From positions 62,001 through 126,000 of the forward strand of contig JANNWG010000014.1 of the NCBI GenBank assembly GCA_031414695.1: a DNA stretch of 64,000 bases. The letters run 5' to 3'. The position numbers and the translations under genes were made by a program. The DNA comes from UKL13-2 sp031414695 (lineage in GTDB: Bacteria; Pseudomonadota; Gammaproteobacteria; Burkholderiales; Usitatibacteraceae). Positions 8,122 to 16,667 of this stretch are shown piece after piece. Below the pieces are notes generated by a model. That model was not told where the DNA came from. It made no database searches and saw nothing but the letters and a program-made list of their open reading frames with translations. Each line of letters begins with the position of its first letter. Position 1 is the stretch's first letter.

Positions 8122-8646
8122 ATGGATCTATCGCCGCTATCACGTGATGCACTTAGTACAACTGCACCGAAGCGATTAGTGTTCGGCGCACTACTTATTG
8201 CACTCATGCTCAATTTATTGCCGTGGTCTGGTTTAGCGCTCTTGATGCGCCCGGATTTTTTACTCCTGATGATTCTTTATTGGGTAGTGCATGAGTCGCG
8301 CAGCATCGGCCAAACGTGGGGATTTGCTTTAGGGCTTGTCATGGATGTGGCCGATAGCGCGCTGCTAGGTCAACATGCCTTGGTATATGTGCTGGCAATA
8401 TTTTTAACGCAATTGCTGCGTATTCGTATATTGCATCTAACAGTGTTTGAGCAGGCGTTGCATATGTTGAGCATTTTGTTTGTCGCGCAGGCGGTTTATG
8501 TATTGCTCAATCTTTCTTTAGGTCGTGAATTTGTCGGCTGGGGACTTATTGTCTCACCGCTAGTGGGCGCATTGCTCTGGTTGCCTGTGCATTATCTGGC
8601 GACACTGCCGCGCTTTCGGCGTCGCGGTCAAACACGCATAATGTAG
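8122..8646 (+). CDS. mreD: Rod shape-determining protein MreD
   Basis: A polytopic membrane protein of the elongasome, 174 residues. Several hydrophobic helices are visible, including LVFGALLIALMLNLLPW, FLLLMILYWVVHE and ALVYVLAIFLTQLL. The family features RPDFLLLMILYWV and GFALGLVMDVADSALLGQHAL are present. A GGGAG box sits eight bases before the ATG, inside the end of mreC. mrdA follows nine bases later. Confidence 0.94.
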   Translation: MDLSPLSRDALSTTAPKRLVFGALLIALMLNLLPWSGLALLMRPDFLLLMILYWVVHESRSIGQTWGFALGLVMDVADSALLGQHALVYVLAIFLTQLLRIRILHLTVFEQALHMLSILFVAQAVYVLLNLSLGREFVGWGLIVSPLVGALLWLPVHYLATLPRFRRRGQTRIM

Positions 8647-8655
8647 CCCGAAAAT

Positions 8656-10548
8656 ATGCTCGGCACCATACTTAAAAACCGCGAAGCGGAACACAATATT
8701 TTTCGCAGCCGCGTGATTGTTGCGACGATTGGTATGCTCATTGGCTTTTCGTTACTGGCCATGCGACTTATTTATCTGCAAGTTGTCAAACGCGATCAGT
8801 ACTACACCATGGCTGAAGCCAATCGCATATCAGTCGTGCCTGTAGTGCCCAATCGTGGCGTGGTGTATGACCGTAATGGTGAAGTGTTAGCCGCCAACTA
8901 TTCGGCCTACACGCTAGAGGTAACACCATCAAAGGTTAAAAATTTAGATAAGGTCTTAGATGACTTGGCGACCATTATTGACATTCAAGCTAAAGACCGC
9001 CGCCGTTTCAAGCGTCTGCTTGAAGAAAGCAAAAATTTTGAATCGCTACCTATTCGCAATCGCTTGACTGAGGAAGAGGTGGCACGTTTTGCGGTTAACC
9101 GTTATCGTTTTCCAGGTTTTGATATTCGCGCTCGTTTGTTTCGTAATTATCCGTTTGGTGAAACCGCCTCTCACGCGATCGGCTATATCGGCCGCATCAA
9201 TGACAACGATTTGAAAAAAATTGAAGCCGCAGACTTAGCGACCAATTACAAAGGTACCGATCATATCGGCAAGCTCGGTATTGAGGGTAGCTATGAGGCA
9301 GAGCTGCATGGCACGACTGGCAGTGAGCAGGTAGAGATTGATGCCGGTGGGCGGGCGATTCGTTCTCTCGCAAAGTCAGAACCCATTGCCGGCAACAACT
9401 TGAAACTTACCATCGACATTAAATTGCAAAAATTTGCCGAGGAAGCCTTCGGTGAATTTCGCGGCGCGATGGTAGCGCTTGACCCTAACAACGGCGAAAT
9501 TTTAGCGTTTGTCTCTAAGCCCGGCTTTGATCCTAATTTGTTTGTGGATGGCATTGACCCGCTAAATTGGAATCAACTCAATACGTCGATAGACCGCCCG
9601 TTAACTAATCGAGCGCTACAAGGCCAGTATCCACCGGGCTCAACCATCAAGCCCTTCATGGCATTAGCGGCGTTAGAAAATGGCAAACGCACGCCGGAAT
9701 ATTCCATTGTTGACCCTGGTTATTGGTCAATGGCAGGCGTCTCGCATCAATGGCGTGACTGGAAAAAAGGCGGGCACGGCGTAGTGAATTTGCACAGGTC
9801 GATTGTGGTCTCATGCGATACGTACTACTACGGCTTAGGCAATGATTTAGGCATTGATAAAATAAACGCCTTCATGACACCATTCGGTTTTGGTCGCAAA
9901 AATGGCATTGATATCGAGGGCGAGCAAAGTGGCATCATGCCATCGCAAGAATGGAAGCAGCGTCGCTTCAAACAAAAATGGTATGCTGGGGACACAATTT
10001 CAGTCTCCATCGGCCAGGGCTATTGGCTTTCAACACCGTTGCAATTAGCCACCGCGACCGCCATTCTGGCTAATGGCGGCACGCAGGTAACGCCGCACAT
10101 GTTAAAAGAAGTGATTAGCTCAAAAACCGGTGAGAAGCGTGGCTATAAACCACCACCGAAGGCGGTGACAAACTTTAATGCGGATAACTTACAGCTGGTG
10201 CGTCAAGGCATGATTGATGTCATGCAGCCTGGCGGCACAGCAGCAGCCGCTGGTGCAGGCGCTAGCTATCAAATCGCCGGCAAAACGGGCACCGCACAAG
10301 TTATCGGCTTGAAGGCTGGCGAAAAATACGATGCACGCAAAATTGATGAGCGTCATCGTGACCACGCGCTATTTATTGCCTATGCACCAGCCGATAAACC
10401 CACCATTGCGATAGCACTATTGGTCGAAAATGGCGGCGGCGGTGGCGGTACCGCATCACCTATTGCCCGTGAAATTTTTGATTTTTACCTGCTTGGCAAA
10501 GAAGCCGATAAAACCAAACGTAAACCGCGCGACTATGACCTTAACTAA
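8656..10548 (+). CDS. mrdA: Penicillin-binding protein 2 (elongation transpeptidase)
   Basis: The class B PBP that cross-links peptidoglycan during side-wall growth, paired with RodA. It has 630 residues: a single N-terminal membrane anchor (VIVATIGMLIGFSLLAMRLI), a pedestal domain, and the transpeptidase. The catalytic motifs are STIK in YPPGSTIKPFMAL, SCD in VVSCDTYYYGLG (the PBP2 form of SxN), and KTGT in AGKTGTAQV. The C-terminus overlaps the start of rodA by 14 bases, implying translational coupling. Confidence 0.97.
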   Translation: MLGTILKNREAEHNIFRSRVIVATIGMLIGFSLLAMRLIYLQVVKRDQYYTMAEANRISVVPVVPNRGVVYDRNGEVLAANYSAYTLEVTPSKVKNLDKVLDDLATIIDIQAKDRRRFKRLLEESKNFESLPIRNRLTEEEVARFAVNRYRFPGFDIRARLFRNYPFGETASHAIGYIGRINDNDLKKIEAADLATNYKGTDHIGKLGIEGSYEAELHGTTGSEQVEIDAGGRAIRSLAKSEPIAGNNLKLTIDIKLQKFAEEAFGEFRGAMVALDPNNGEILAFVSKPGFDPNLFVDGIDPLNWNQLNTSIDRPLTNRALQGQYPPGSTIKPFMALAALENGKRTPEYSIVDPGYWSMAGVSHQWRDWKKGGHGVVNLHRSIVVSCDTYYYGLGNDLGIDKINAFMTPFGFGRKNGIDIEGEQSGIMPSQEWKQRRFKQKWYAGDTISVSIGQGYWLSTPLQLATATAILANGGTQVTPHMLKEVISSKTGEKRGYKPPPKAVTNFNADNLQLVRQGMIDVMQPGGTAAAAGAGASYQIAGKTGTAQVIGLKAGEKYDARKIDERHRDHALFIAYAPADKPTIAIALLVENGGGGGGTASPIAREIFDFYLLGKEADKTKRKPRDYDLN

Positions 10549-11647
10549 ACTCATCTCGCGCGCTTTTGATATCTTCACCAAGCACCTTGATGGTCCGCTA
10601 ATGGTGGTTATTGTGGTGTTGGCGTCGATATCACTCGCGGTGATTTATTCTGCCTCGGGTGGTGATTCGTTTGACCGCATGTTGGGACAGGCGCGTAATT
10701 TTGCTGTCGGGTTTATCGCAATGTGGATTGTTGCTAATTTGTCGCCACAAACCTTGATGCGAATTGCCGTGCCCATTTATGTGGTGGGGTTGACGCTACT
10801 GATTGGTGTGGCGCTGTTCGGCGAGATTCGCAACGGCGCGCGACGTTGGCTAAATTTTGGTTTCACCACCTTACAGCCGTCTGAAATTATGAAGCTGGGT
10901 ATGCCGTTACTGTTGGCCTGGTATTTTCATCGCAAAGAAGAGGCGCTTGATTGGCAGGGCTACGCGTTGGCAGGTTTAATCTTGTTGATTCCGACTGGCT
11001 TGGTGATGCGTCAACCCGATTTGGGTACGTCCATATTGGTTTTTTCAGCGGGCTTTTTTGTGATTTTTTTAGCCGGCTTATCGTGGCGTATTTTAGTGGC
11101 AGCCGCGGTGGCGGGCATTGCGGCATTACCGTTCGCGTGGACGCTCATGCACGACTATCAGCGCGAGCGTGTGTTGACTTTAATTGACCCAATGAAAGAC
11201 CCGCTGGGCGCGGGTTATCACATCATTCAATCAACGATTGCGATTGGTTCAGGCGGTATCTTTGGTAAAGGTTGGCTGACTGGTTCACAATCGCAGCTTG
11301 ATTTTATTCCTGAGCGATCAACAGATTTTATTTTGGCTGTGTATGGTGAAGAGTTTGGTTTGCTCGGCACACTTTTATTATTAGTGCTTTATACGATTGT
11401 CATCGGCCGTGGTTTCATGATTGCCATGAATGCACCCACCACGTTTTCGCGTTTGCTGGCTGGCGCGATTACCCTGTCATTTTTTACCTATGTGTTTGTT
11501 AATGTTGGAATGGTGAGTGGCATCTTGCCGGTGGTGGGCGTGCCGTTACCGCTGATGAGTTATGGTGGCACCGCGATATTGTCATTGTGTATCGGCTTCG
11601 GATTTTTAATGTCAATTTCGACGCACAAACAATTAGTCTCGACCTAA
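10535..11647 (+). CDS. rodA: Peptidoglycan glycosyltransferase RodA (SEDS family)
   Basis: An integral-membrane glycosyltransferase that polymerises lipid II with PBP2. It has 370 residues from ATG 10535 (MTLTKLISRAF); the frame is open further upstream only because it lies inside mrdA. SEDS hallmarks are GARRWLNFGFTTLQPSEIMK, RQPDLGTSILV, the extracellular GKGWLTGSQSQLDFIPE followed by STDFILAVYGEEFG, and the last-helix PLPLMSYGGTA. About ten membrane segments are visible. It is the last gene of the cluster. Confidence 0.97.
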   Translation: MTLTKLISRAFDIFTKHLDGPLMVVIVVLASISLAVIYSASGGDSFDRMLGQARNFAVGFIAMWIVANLSPQTLMRIAVPIYVVGLTLLIGVALFGEIRNGARRWLNFGFTTLQPSEIMKLGMPLLLAWYFHRKEEALDWQGYALAGLILLIPTGLVMRQPDLGTSILVFSAGFFVIFLAGLSWRILVAAAVAGIAALPFAWTLMHDYQRERVLTLIDPMKDPLGAGYHIIQSTIAIGSGGIFGKGWLTGSQSQLDFIPERSTDFILAVYGEEFGLLGTLLLLVLYTIVIGRGFMIAMNAPTTFSRLLAGAITLSFFTYVFVNVGMVSGILPVVGVPLPLMSYGGTAILSLCIGFGFLMSISTHKQLVST

Positions 11648-11664
11648 CTAAGTCTTCGCAAATT

Positions 11665-11687
11665 GGCTACGTAAGACTACGTAGCCA
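11665..11687. other. Short perfect hairpin after rodA
   Basis: GGCTACGTA, loop AGAC(T), TACGTAGCC forms a 9-bp perfect stem 17 bases after the rodA stop. No U-run follows on the plus strand (ATTATGAATT), so a Rho-independent terminator is doubtful. A 3'-end stabilising hairpin is possible. The rest of 11688-11892 holds no convincing gene. Confidence 0.4.
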
Positions 11688-11892
11688 TTATGAATTAGCA
11701 GCTTAGCAGCATGATTACTCGCTACAATGGCAAAAAAGTAATTAACGAGATTAAAAACATGCTGATTCAAACTGGTGCGACCCTCATGGCGCGTCGGTGT
11801 ATCTTCTGTTGGGACACTGTTCTGACGCGAATGTGCATTGATTCGCCCTACCGATATTTAGTTTGCCCCGCAAATCAAATTGTGGCCTTGGT

Positions 11893-12552
11893 ATGAAGAC
11901 GCTCAATGCTCGCGTTGCCATCGTCGAAAACCACGCGATGATGCGTATGGGACTTTCAGCATTCTTGAAAGTTATCTCAGGCGTTGAAATTATTATTGAA
12001 GCCGATAGTGCAAAAGCTGCGCTAGCAGAGTTACCTGGCGCTAACATTGAGGTAATGGTCATTGATTTGCAATTGCCAGACGCCAGCGGTGTTGATTTGG
12101 TTGGTCAAGTGCGACGGCTTTATCCTGATATTCGTATCTTAATGATTAGTGCGGTCGAAGAAATCGCCAGCACTGCCATGGCTAAAAAAATTGGCGCACA
12201 CGGGCTAGTGAGTAAACGACGTTTAGTCGAAGATATTGGCATCGCAATGAACGAGGTAGCGCAGATGCGCAGCTATTGGCCCGATGTGCATCAGAGCGAC
12301 ATCGACGATAACGATAATATTTTGTCCACCATGCCAGCATTGTCACCACGTGAGCTGGAAGTATTGCGCTTGATTGGCAATGGCAAAACTAGTAAAGAAA
12401 TTGCCCGTGACTTGGCTGTGAGCGTGCGTACTATTGATGTGCACCGCGCGAATATCAAACGTAAGCTGCGGGTAAAAAGCACCTCAGAGCTGGTTAAGTA
12501 CGCGGTGGTGTTAACGACCTTTAGTGCCGATGACAGGCGTGATGGCGAATGA
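11893..12552 (+). CDS. LuxR/NarL-type response regulator (orphan)
   Basis: A two-domain regulator of 219 residues from ATG 11893; a TTG at 11863 would add ten residues. The receiver reads VAIVENHAMMRMGL, where the usual acidic pair is E-N, then the phospho-acceptor Asp in VMVIDLQLPDASG and the conserved Lys in GLVSKRR. A low-complexity linker (DIDDNDN) leads to the LuxR helix-turn-helix ALSPRELEVLRLIGNGKTSKEIARDL and VSVRTIDVHRANIKRKL. No histidine kinase is adjacent. The targets are unknown. It converges with metW four bases away. Confidence 0.9.
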   Translation: MKTLNARVAIVENHAMMRMGLSAFLKVISGVEIIIEADSAKAALAELPGANIEVMVIDLQLPDASGVDLVGQVRRLYPDIRILMISAVEEIASTAMAKKIGAHGLVSKRRLVEDIGIAMNEVAQMRSYWPDVHQSDIDDNDNILSTMPALSPRELEVLRLIGNGKTSKEIARDLAVSVRTIDVHRANIKRKLRVKSTSELVKYAVVLTTFSADDRRDGE

Positions 12553-12556
12553 AATA

Positions 12557-13144
12557 TTAACCACGCTTAAAACGATACAACGCCAACGAGCCTGTTAAGT
12601 TAGGCAGCAACAACGCCTCGTTTGCCCCCGCCAGTACGCGACGATTTAAGACGCGATACTGCCGCGCACGACAAAACGCTTCAAAGTCATTAATAGTAAA
12701 TAAATGTACGTTAGGCGTGTCATACCATTGATATGGCAAATCGTCAGACACCGGCATCTTGCCTGAAACGGCAATCTGGAGGCGGTGTTTCCAATAGCCG
12801 AAATTGGGAAACGTGACAATTGCTTCGCGCCCTACCCGCAGCATTTCTGCGATCACTGGCTCGGTATGTTTAATCGCCTGTAGCGTTTGCGACAAGATCA
12901 CCACATCAAAGGAACCATCAGCAATGTCCTTTAAGCCAGCTTCCAAATCTGATTGAATCACGTTCACTTGATTTTGGATGCAGGCAACAAGAGAAGCGTT
13001 ATCGTTTTCAATGCCGTAGCCGCGTGTGGCTTTAGTCTCAGCTAAATGTTTTAGCAGCGCGCCATCTCCGCAGCCCAGATCAAGCACCCGTGCGCCTTCA
13101 GGAATCCACGAGGTAATGATGTCAAAGTCGGTGCGGGTAATCAT
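12557..13144 (-). CDS. metW: Methionine biosynthesis protein MetW
   Basis: A SAM-dependent methyltransferase-fold protein of 195 residues that accompanies MetX in many proteobacteria and is needed for methionine synthesis. Motif I is GARVLDLGCGDGALLKHL at about residues 18-35. Other family marks are FDVVILSQTLQAIKHTEPV, REAIVTFPNFGYWKHRLQ and GKMPVSDDLPYQWYDTPN. The start overlaps the metX stop by four bases, so the two are co-expressed and should share the SAM-sensing leader upstream of metX. Confidence 0.96.
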   Translation of the reverse strand: MITRTDFDIITSWIPEGARVLDLGCGDGALLKHLAETKATRGYGIENDNASLVACIQNQVNVIQSDLEAGLKDIADGSFDVVILSQTLQAIKHTEPVIAEMLRVGREAIVTFPNFGYWKHRLQIAVSGKMPVSDDLPYQWYDTPNVHLFTINDFEAFCRARQYRVLNRRVLAGANEALLLPNLTGSLALYRFKRG

Positions 13145-14244
13145 GTTTTTATCGTTTGTAAATATTGGCGGACGACACCGTGGTATTGGTTGTTGTCGAG
13201 CAAAAACGCGTCATGACCGTGGGGCGCGTTGATTTCTGCATAGGTTACATTTTTGTCGGCATCGAGCAGCGCTTTAACGATTTCGCGCGAACGCGATGGC
13301 GAAAATCGCCAATCAGTGGTGAACGAAATAACTAAAAACTTTGCACTTGCCGAGGCGAGTGTGATCGACAAATCGCCATTATTAGCACTCGCGGGATCAA
13401 AATAATCGAGCGCCTTAGTGACGCGTAAATACGTGTTGGCGTCAAAGTAGGCGGAAAATTTTTCGCCTTGATGACGCAAATAAGATTCAATTTGAAATTC
13501 CGGCGCAAATGAAAATTTCAGCCCGTCGCGTAAATTACGGCCAAACTTTTCTTCCATCTGATCGTCTGAAATATAGGTGATATGACCAATCATGCGCGCT
13601 ACCATTAAGCCGTCCTTTGGCACTACTTCATTGGCGGCGTAGTGACCATCGTGAAATTGCGGGTCAGTCATGATGGCTTGGCGCGCAACCTCATTAAAGG
13701 CAATATTCTGTGCGGATAAATTCGGCGCAGCCGCAATTACCAAGGCATGACGCACGCGCTGCGGATAACGAATTGACCAAGCCAATGCCTGCATGCCGCC
13801 AAGTGAGCCGCCCATTACTGCCGCTAAGGTTTCAATGCCTAGCCTATCGAGCAAACGCGCATGAGAATCCACCCAATCTTCCACCGTAATGAGCGGAAAA
13901 TTTGCACCCCACGCGAGTCCAGTCTCAATGATGATAGTGGTCGGGCCGGTCGAGCCAAAGCAGGAGCCTAAATTGTTCACACCGATGACAAAAAATTTAT
14001 CGGTATCAACCGGTTTACCTGGCCCCACCATGTTGTCCCACCAGCCGATATTGGATTCATCATCCGCATAAGTGCCCGCCACATGGTGCGAGGCATTGAG
14101 CGCATGACAAATAAGGATGGCATTCGACTTATTGGCGTTTAAGTTACCGTAAGTTTCAAAAGCAAGGTCGTAGGCGGCAAGCGTCCTACCGCAGCTAAGG
14201 GGAAGGGGCGAGGTGAAATGCGCAAATTGTGGTGTGGCGTGCAT
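13141..14244 (-). CDS. metX: Homoserine O-acyltransferase MetX
   Basis: An alpha/beta-hydrolase-fold enzyme that acylates homoserine with an acyl-CoA, the first step committed to methionine. It has 367 residues. The nucleophile serine is in AAVMGGSLGGMQALAW, the acid is likely Asp in SFTTDWRFSP, and the histidine is in NAPHGHDAFLLD. The N-terminal AYDLAFETYGNLNANKSNAILICHALNASHHVAG is typical. Whether acetyl- or succinyl-CoA is used cannot be decided by eye. The 170-base leader carries a SAM-II-like aptamer and a terminator 24 bases before the start. Confidence 0.96.
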   Translation of the reverse strand: MHATPQFAHFTSPLPLSCGRTLAAYDLAFETYGNLNANKSNAILICHALNASHHVAGTYADDESNIGWWDNMVGPGKPVDTDKFFVIGVNNLGSCFGSTGPTTIIIETGLAWGANFPLITVEDWVDSHARLLDRLGIETLAAVMGGSLGGMQALAWSIRYPQRVRHALVIAAAPNLSAQNIAFNEVARQAIMTDPQFHDGHYAANEVVPKDGLMVARMIGHITYISDDQMEEKFGRNLRDGLKFSFAPEFQIESYLRHQGEKFSAYFDANTYLRVTKALDYFDPASANNGDLSITLASASAKFLVISFTTDWRFSPSRSREIVKALLDADKNVTYAEINAPHGHDAFLLDNNQYHGVVRQYLQTIKT

Positions 14245-14267
14245 GGAAGTTAAAAACCGTTACCCGT

Positions 14268-14298
14268 AAAAAAGCCCAACAGCGTTTGCTATCGGGCT
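14268..14298 (-). terminator. Intrinsic terminator in the metX leader (attenuator)
   Basis: Read on the minus strand, AGCCCGATAGC, loop AAAC, GCTGTTGGGCT forms an 11-bp stem with two G-U pairs, directly followed by six T. The flanks ACCCG and CGGGT could add an outer pairing around the stem and U-tract. It lies between the SAM-II-like aptamer and the metX start codon, so it can serve as the expression platform: terminate when SAM is high, read through when low. Confidence 0.85.
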
Positions 14299-14328
14299 AA
14301 TCGGGTGAAAATGAGACGCCACCGTAAG

Positions 14329-14415
14329 CCGCTTTAGCCGTATTTATTGAAATTTTGATACTGAAAAAACGTATTGAAATTTCGCGCCCGCAAGCTGATT
14401 GTCAAATCGGCGCAG
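14329..14415 (-). promoter_or_regulatory. Probable SAM-II riboswitch upstream of metX
   Basis: On the minus strand the leader shows the conserved SAM-II (metA motif) parts in order. A P1 stem GCGCC/GGCGC encloses GATTTGAC and TTGCG. Downstream is ATAAATACGGCTAAAGCGG, matching the AUAAAU...GCUAAA...GG block. Between P1 and that block is an extra hairpin (GAAATTT/AAATTTC enclosing ATAC/GTAT), which would be a loop insertion. It begins at the predicted transcription start and is followed by an intrinsic terminator and metX, the expected target. I recognise the motif from memory of the family and could not run the covariance model. Confidence 0.72.
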
Positions 14416-14420
14416 TTGCA

Positions 14421-14449
14421 ACGATAGCCTAGTCGATAGGTTTCGTCAA
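14421..14449 (-). promoter_or_regulatory. Predicted sigma-70 promoter of metXW
   Basis: TTGACG (-35, 14444-14449), a 17-base spacer, and TATCGT (-10, 14421-14426) on the minus strand. Initiation six to eight bases downstream would place the 5' end almost exactly at the first base pair of the SAM-II-like aptamer. A perfect TTGACA also occurs at 14400-14405 but lacks a good -10. Confidence 0.5.
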
Positions 14450-14483
14450 ATCTGAAGATGCGCTCGCCACGTATACTTTCGTT

Positions 14484-15434
14484 ATGACGACACTAACGGA
14501 AACAATCTTGCGCCCTCAACAATTGCCCCTAAATTTTATTGTTTATCTATTTATAAGCGTGATTTTGGCGGGCTGTTCGCCATTAGGCGCGCTAAATGCA
14601 TTTGTTTCAGATGGCAATGTCGTCATTACACGTGACATTAAATACGGCGCACATCAACGTCAGCAATTAGATGTCGTGCAACCAAAAGTGCTAGAAGCGT
14701 TGTCTCATAAACGTCCAGTGATCATATTTTTTTACGGGGGCGCATGGGAGTCTGGCGACAAGGCCGATTATTTTTTTATGGCCGAAGCGCTCGCTTCGCG
14801 CGGCTTTTTAGTCGTGGTGCCAGATTATCGGCTATACCCAGAAGTGGTATTTCCGGCGTATATGGATGATGCCGCGTTCGCCGTTAAATGGACAGTTGAC
14901 TCAGTCTCACAATATGGCGGAGATGCCAACAACATATTTGTCATGGGACACTCAGCTGGCGCGCAGATAGCGGCGTTGCTCGCCTATGACAATACTTATT
15001 TAAGTCGCGTTGGACTCAGTAAGGCTTTATTCAAAGGGATGGTGAGCCTAGCCGGCCCGATGGATTTTTTGCCGTTGACGGAGCCAACGCTATTCAAAAT
15101 ATTTCCTGAGAATGTCCGCGCGGCCTCTCAGCCGATCAACTTCATCACGGGTAGCGAGCCGCCCACATTGCTCCTGCACGGCGAGGCGGATATGCGCGTC
15201 GGGCTGCACAATACGCGCAATCTCGCAGAACGCATTCGCGCGCGTGGGGGCGACGTAGAAACCACTACCTACCCAGATGTTAGTCACGCAGGTATTTTGC
15301 TCGCCTTTGCCGCGCCCTTGCGTAATAACAAGCCGCAGCTTGAACGCGTGTCAGCGTTTATCAATCAGCGCGCTAGCTTGAATAAACCTTATGTGCCTGA
15401 TAATGTTCAACCGACAACAAAAACGCTTAAATAA
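14484..15434 (+). CDS. Alpha/beta hydrolase lipoprotein (carboxylesterase-like)
   Basis: A 316-residue secreted esterase-type protein. The N-terminus is a long lipoprotein signal with lipobox ILAGC. The fold is that of the hormone-sensitive-lipase/BD-FAE group: oxyanion segment IIFFYGGAWESGDKADY, LVVVPDYRLYP, the nucleophile elbow GHSAGAQIAALL, an acidic residue in LLHGEADMRVGLHN and the histidine in PDVSHAGI. The substrate is unknown. It is divergent from metX and not visibly linked to it. Confidence 0.85.
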   Translation: MTTLTETILRPQQLPLNFIVYLFISVILAGCSPLGALNAFVSDGNVVITRDIKYGAHQRQQLDVVQPKVLEALSHKRPVIIFFYGGAWESGDKADYFFMAEALASRGFLVVVPDYRLYPEVVFPAYMDDAAFAVKWTVDSVSQYGGDANNIFVMGHSAGAQIAALLAYDNTYLSRVGLSKALFKGMVSLAGPMDFLPLTEPTLFKIFPENVRAASQPINFITGSEPPTLLLHGEADMRVGLHNTRNLAERIRARGGDVETTTYPDVSHAGILLAFAAPLRNNKPQLERVSAFINQRASLNKPYVPDNVQPTTKTLK

Positions 15435-15453
15435 GGGGCAATAGTAATTTGGC

Positions 15454-15577
15454 AACTTCTCATAACCCCGCCGTTCGTGCTGAGGTATCGAAGCATTCGT
15501 TCTTAAGTGCTTGATTTATATGAGTTGAACAACCCCTCGATACCTCAGGGCGAACGGAATTTGAGGTTATGAGAAGC
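15454..15577. repeat. Family B hairpin repeat, short-stem version
   Basis: Outer arms AACTTCTCATAACC and GGTTATGAGAAG enclose inner arms CCGTTCGTGCTGAGGTATCG and CGATACCTCAGGGCGAACGG. The loop contains AAGTGCTTGATTTATA. The reverse complement aligns with the copy at 41661 over the outer arms and the loop; that copy has extra stem. It sits between two convergent genes and is followed directly by a family A copy. Confidence 0.9.
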
Positions 15578-15588
15578 TCCCGTTTTAT

Positions 15589-15654
15589 AAACTCGTTTAT
15601 CCACGGCTATTTTCAGCCGTTTTTGCTCGAAAATGCCCGCCAATAAACGAATTT
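15589..15654. repeat. Family A 66-bp palindrome, copy 1
   Basis: Begins AAACTCGTTTAT, ends ATAAACGAATTT, with GCCCGCC before the right arm. A nested hairpin ACGGCT/AGCCGT lies in the middle. It occupies the convergent gap before the yceH stop. One of eight copies of the same length in this window. Confidence 0.9.
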
Positions 15655-15657
15655 AAT

Positions 15658-16320
15658 TTATTTCTCGTCAATGCCCAATGCCTGTTTAATTGCCATCACT
15701 TCGGCTTGTAGTTGCGTCAATGCGCTGCTGAGTTTGTCAATTTCATTTCTCATTGTTGCTACTTCGCTCGACATCACCGTTGGCGTTACGGGTTCATTTG
15801 ATGTTTCATTCGCGACGATAATTTGACCTGACAACAAGTGCGCCCAGCGTGCTTCGCGTGCGCCAGGTTGGCGATTAAGCTTTATGGTGAGCGCGCCACC
15901 CGCATCAGCACTGCGCGTTGCCAGCTCGTCTAAAAACCCCTCCACGGCGGAAATGTCAGCAAATTTATGTAGCCGCTCGGTACTGATGCGTAATTCCCCA
16001 GATGTTTGCGGTCCGCGCAGCATGAGCGTGGCAAGTATTGCAACCGATTGGGGCGGTAGTCGCAGCACGCGTTCAGTGTTGTGGGCATAGCGAGTGACGC
16101 GGCTAGCGGGGCCTTCCATGACGAGCCCGAGATACTTGAGCGCGTCGATGGCGATTTGTATGTCTTCTTCGGTAACATCAATAACAGGATCACGCGCGGA
16201 TTTTTGGTTGCAGCCAAGCGTTAAGCTGTTGAGCGATAGCGGATACGAGTCTGGCACGGTGTGTTGCTTTTCTATGAGCACACCGAGGACGCGAGTTTCG
16301 AGTAATGAGAGTGAGCGCAT
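15658..16320 (-). CDS. yceH: YceH family protein (DUF480)
   Basis: A 220-residue conserved cytosolic protein of tandem winged-helix design and unknown function. Signature segments are LLETRVLGVLIEKQHTVPDSYPLSLN, then TLGCNQKSARDPV, YLGLVMEGPASRVTRYAHN, and LMLRGPQTSGELRISTERLH in the second domain. The C-terminal part forms a short coiled coil (ATMRNEIDKLSSALTQLQAEVMAIK), normal for the family. The gene symbol follows the E. coli name. Confidence 0.93.
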   Translation of the reverse strand: MRSLSLLETRVLGVLIEKQHTVPDSYPLSLNSLTLGCNQKSARDPVIDVTEEDIQIAIDALKYLGLVMEGPASRVTRYAHNTERVLRLPPQSVAILATLMLRGPQTSGELRISTERLHKFADISAVEGFLDELATRSADAGGALTIKLNRQPGAREARWAHLLSGQIIVANETSNEPVTPTVMSSEVATMRNEIDKLSSALTQLQAEVMAIKQALGIDEK

Positions 16321-16382
16321 GGAAAGTTTCGTGTGAATAGTTAATCAGATAGTTTACGATTGAAAACCCGTGGGAAAATATC

Positions 16383-16663
16383 ATCCTAGAAACGGCAGTT
16401 GGACGGGTGTGTCCCACAGGGATACCGTCTCCTGCGGAGACATAAGTGTGTGTTTTTTAGGTTTGCTGGCAAGGTCTCATTTGCAAACAGCGAGGAAGCA
16501 GGCTGTACCCTGCGACGAGGAGCAACGCGGCTAGCGAGCCTAAAAAACATGCAATCGCACCTGTAGCGCGCGTCGCCATATTGGTGAACGTGATGATCCA
16601 CCAAACTCCTTTATTCATGCAGACTTTCAAACAACTACAGCGGTCAACTGCCGTTTCTAGGAT
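16383..16663. mobile_element. 281-bp element with 19-bp perfect terminal inverted repeats
   Basis: ATCCTAGAAACGGCAGTTG at 16383-16401 is repeated perfectly inverted at 16645-16663. Inside are further inverted segments: GTCTCC/GGAGAC at about 16427-16441, and TGTTTTTTAGG near 16451 facing CCTAAAAAACA near 16539. No transposase fits inside, and no target duplication is obvious. This is a MITE-like or structured-RNA-like unit. Short frames inside it are not convincing proteins. The right end supplies AGGA, five bases before the next gene's ATG. Confidence 0.75.
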
Positions 16664-16667
16664 CATC

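Noticed and set aside
11711..11896. 61-residue frame before the LuxR-type regulator
   Set aside because: No ribosome site, no recognisable domain, Cys/Arg scatter typical of non-coding sequence, and it overlaps the regulator start.
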